NCBI RefSeq assembly: GCF_001971725.1
Contig: NZ_CP019388.1
Span: 3,242,501-3,306,500 of the forward strand
Origin: Winogradskyella sp. J14-2
Lineage (GTDB): Bacteria; Bacteroidota; Bacteroidia; Flavobacteriales; Flavobacteriaceae
Length of the DNA stretch: 64,000 nucleotides
Reading direction: 5' to 3'
Under the pieces are notes generated by a model. That model had not been told where the DNA came from and did no database searches. It worked only from the letters and a program-made list of their open reading frames with translations. Below are positions 62,510 to 64,000 of this stretch, in pieces; position 1 is the first letter of the stretch, and each line of letters starts with the position of its first letter. The translations under genes were made by a program, and so were the position numbers.

Positions 62510-64000
62510 TTAACTAATATAATTCCAGATATTACGGTACTTACTCATTTGTCTGTAAGTATTCAAAATCATTTTATGTTCAGGTAAAGCTAAGCTAGGA
62601 TCAAGCTTTAAAACCGACTTCGCATGATATCTCGCGCGCTCTAGGATGTCTTTGTCCTTTACAATATCTGCAATTCTAAGATTTAAAACACCACTTTGTT
62701 GTGTACCCATAATATCGCCAGGACCTCTAAGTTTCAGATCTACTTCAGCAATTTCAAAGCCATCTGTGGAGCGTACCATAGTTTCTAAGCGCGTTTTACT
62801 GTCATTACTCAGTTTATGCCCAGTCATTAAAATACAATAACTCTGTTCGGCACCACGACCAACACGTCCACGAAGCTGGTGTAATTGCGATAAACCAAAA
62901 CGTTCAGCACTTTCAATAATCATAACCGAAGCATTTGGTACGTTAACACCAACTTCAATAACAGTGGTGGCAACCATAATGTTGGTTTTGCCTTCAGCGA
63001 AGCGTTGCATCTCGTAATCTTTGTCTTCGGCTTTCATTTTTCCATGAACAATAGAAATTTGATAGTCTGGTGTTGGAAACTCTCTTGAGATGCTTTCGTA
63101 GCCGTCCATCAAGTCTTTATAATCCATTTTTTCACTTTCTTGAATGAGAGGATACACAACATAGATTTGTCTGCCTTTGGCAATTTCGTCTTTCATAAAT
63201 CGAAAAACTTTCAGTCGATTATTATCGTATCGATGCACTGTTTTTATCGGTTTTCTGCCAGCTGGTAATTCGTCAATAATTGAAATATCCAAGTCGCCAT
63301 AAACAGACATTGCTAAAGTTCTCGGAATTGGAGTAGCGGTCATCACTAAAATATGTGGTGGAATAACTGCCCCACCAACCTCCCCAGAAGGGAGGCTTTT
63401 TAAGTGTTGCTCAATAGTTTTGATTACGGAGTCGATATCTCCAATGATTTGCTCATTTGAAAATCGAACAACTTTAAATCCGAGATCATTTAAAATTAAA
63501 GTTCGTATTTCGTCTATTTCCTGTTGCTCAATTTTATTATGATAACCACCATCAACTTCAATAACTAAATTCTTCTCTAGATTTACAAAGTCGACAATAA
63601 ATTCGTCTATGATATGTTGACGTCTGAATTTGAATCCTATGTTTTTGCCTCGTAAACTTTCCCATAAAATCCGCTCAGCTTCGGTGCTGTTTTTTTTGTT
63701 TTCTTGCTGTAATTCTTTCATCAATTTGTAGGTCGAAGGTCGAGCAGTTTGGTATCTGTTTAGAACCGCTTTTGCGTCTTCCCTCTGGGAAGATTGAGAT
63801 GGGCCTTTTTCCCACAATTTTGATCTTTGTTTTACGCCAAAACGATGTTGCTCGTCGATAATAGCAAGTCCTAAATTTTTAAATCTCACCTTATCTTCGA
63901 GCAGTGCGTGAGTGCCAATTAAGATCTGTAAATTGCCGTTTTCGAGATTTTCATGAATAATTCGTCTATCTGAAGTTTTAGTTGACCCAGTTAATAATGA
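62510..64000 (-). CDS. recG: RecG helicase with inserted DUF559 nuclease domain (5' end outside window)
   Basis: The C-terminal 497 or so codons of the branch-migration helicase RecG, which remodels stalled forks. Order as read: GTHALLEDKVRFKNLGLAIIDEQH (motif II), FGVKQRSKLWEKG, then an insert of about 145 residues, then PPHILVMTATPIPRTLAM (motif III), then motifs V-VI with ATTVIEVGVNVPNAS and QLRGRVGRG. In ordinary RecG only a few residues separate KLW from PPH. The insert is a DUF559 domain: MKELQQENKKNSTEAERILWESLRGKNIG in part, FKFRRQHIIDEFIVDF and VIEVDGGYH, which keep the acidic residues of the PD-(D/E)xK-like fold. The frame stays open throughout, so a fusion protein should be made. 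Confidence 0.93.
   Translation of the reverse strand, partial: SLLTGSTKTSDRRIIHENLENGNLQILIGTHALLEDKVRFKNLGLAIIDEQHRFGVKQRSKLWEKGPSQSSQREDAKAVLNRYQTARPSTYKLMKELQQENKKNSTEAERILWESLRGKNIGFKFRRQHIIDEFIVDFVNLEKNLVIEVDGGYHNKIEQQEIDEIRTLILNDLGFKVVRFSNEQIIGDIDSVIKTIEQHLKSLPSGEVGGAVIPPHILVMTATPIPRTLAMSVYGDLDISIIDELPAGRKPIKTVHRYDNNRLKVFRFMKDEIAKGRQIYVVYPLIQESEKMDYKDLMDGYESISREFPTPDYQISIVHGKMKAEDKDYEMQRFAEGKTNIMVATTVIEVGVNVPNASVMIIESAERFGLSQLHQLRGRVGRGAEQSYCILMTGHKLSNDSKTRLETMVRSTDGFEIAEVDLKLRGPGDIMGTQQSGVLNLRIADIVKDKDILERARYHAKSVLKLDPSLALPEHKMILNTYRQMSKYRNIWNYIS
63369..63804. mobile_element. 436-bp DUF559-encoding insertion with terminal inverted repeats, inside recG
   Basis: The ends are imperfect inverted repeats of about 27 bp. 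The low end reads GCCCCACCAACC then TCCCCAGAAGGGAGG; the high end, on the opposite strand, reads GCCCATCTCAATC then TTCCCAGAGGGAAG. Each end also folds on itself (CCTCCC/GGGAGG; CTTCCC/GGGAAG). The ends are GC-rich compared with their surroundings. The only coding content is DUF559, in frame with recG. From memory, DUF559 ORFs in Bacteroidota often sit between such GC-rich palindromes. No transposase is present, and exact target duplication is unclear (AG on both sides is possible). Confidence 0.7.

Noticed and set aside
62510-64000. RecG as a disrupted pseudogene because of the insertion
   Set aside because: The frame is open across the insert and both flanking helicase motifs are intact.

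Overview
The window comes from an AT-rich marine member of the Flavobacteriaceae (Bacteroidota). The evidence is a proteorhodopsin gene divergent from blh, a GH16 laminarinase-like enzyme with a type IX secretion C-terminal tail, bacillithiol deacetylase BshB1, a CcsB-CcsA fusion, and promoters of the Bacteroidota type (TTTG-N19-TAnnTTTG) before both tRNA genes. It is mostly ordinary chromosome. I saw no phage, CRISPR array or transposase gene.

Layout. 1-4803: a compressed six-gene minus-strand operon (TetR-like regulator, ABC1/ADCK kinase, flavin reductase, SDR-DUF2867, 45-residue DUF2256 protein, DASH-type cryptochrome cut by the window edge). 4903-7402: arsenic operon (Acr3, ArsC-like phosphatase, DUF6428, ArsR). 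7554-15888: DUF2911 protein, sodium:solute symporter with a tiny membrane partner, DUF4262, secreted PIG-L deacetylase, lipoprotein, CorA, MscS. 15929-20656: Maf, UbiA prenyltransferase, KdsC-like phosphatase, DUF2520 protein. 20703-26827: truncated hemoglobin, MscL, CcsBA, MATE exporter. 26904-28628: proteorhodopsin and blh. 28673-40972: PLP enzyme, PckA, SLC13 permease, BshB1, tRNA-His, S41 and two M28 peptidases. 41144-44811: tRNA-Ser, nitroreductase, DegT aminotransferase, GH16. 44808-55419: RibB with a dead GTP cyclohydrolase II half, LptF/G, LolA, FtsK, M15 peptidase, DgkA, Tpx, PheT. 55535-64000: TlpA-like, DUF481, metallophosphoesterase, short-chain fatty acid transporter, SDR, and RecG, whose 5' end is outside.

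Two observations stand out. First, RecG carries an in-frame insert of about 145 residues, a DUF559 (Vsr-like) nuclease domain, between helicase motifs II and III. The inserted DNA (63369-63804) has imperfect 27-bp terminal inverted repeats, each of which can fold as a hairpin, so it looks like a nuclease-encoding mobile element that became a protein domain. Second, an identical bipartite palindrome, ATGTTTAA-N16-TTAAACAAAA, occurs once upstream of the cryptochrome operon (4834-4867) and twice in tandem between proteorhodopsin and blh (27667-27735). I found no comparable copy elsewhere in the window. It would join two light-related loci 23 kb apart under one regulator. Intergenic repeats typical of flavobacterial genomes also occur (13.5, 35.2, 58.5, 56.9 and 62.4 kb).
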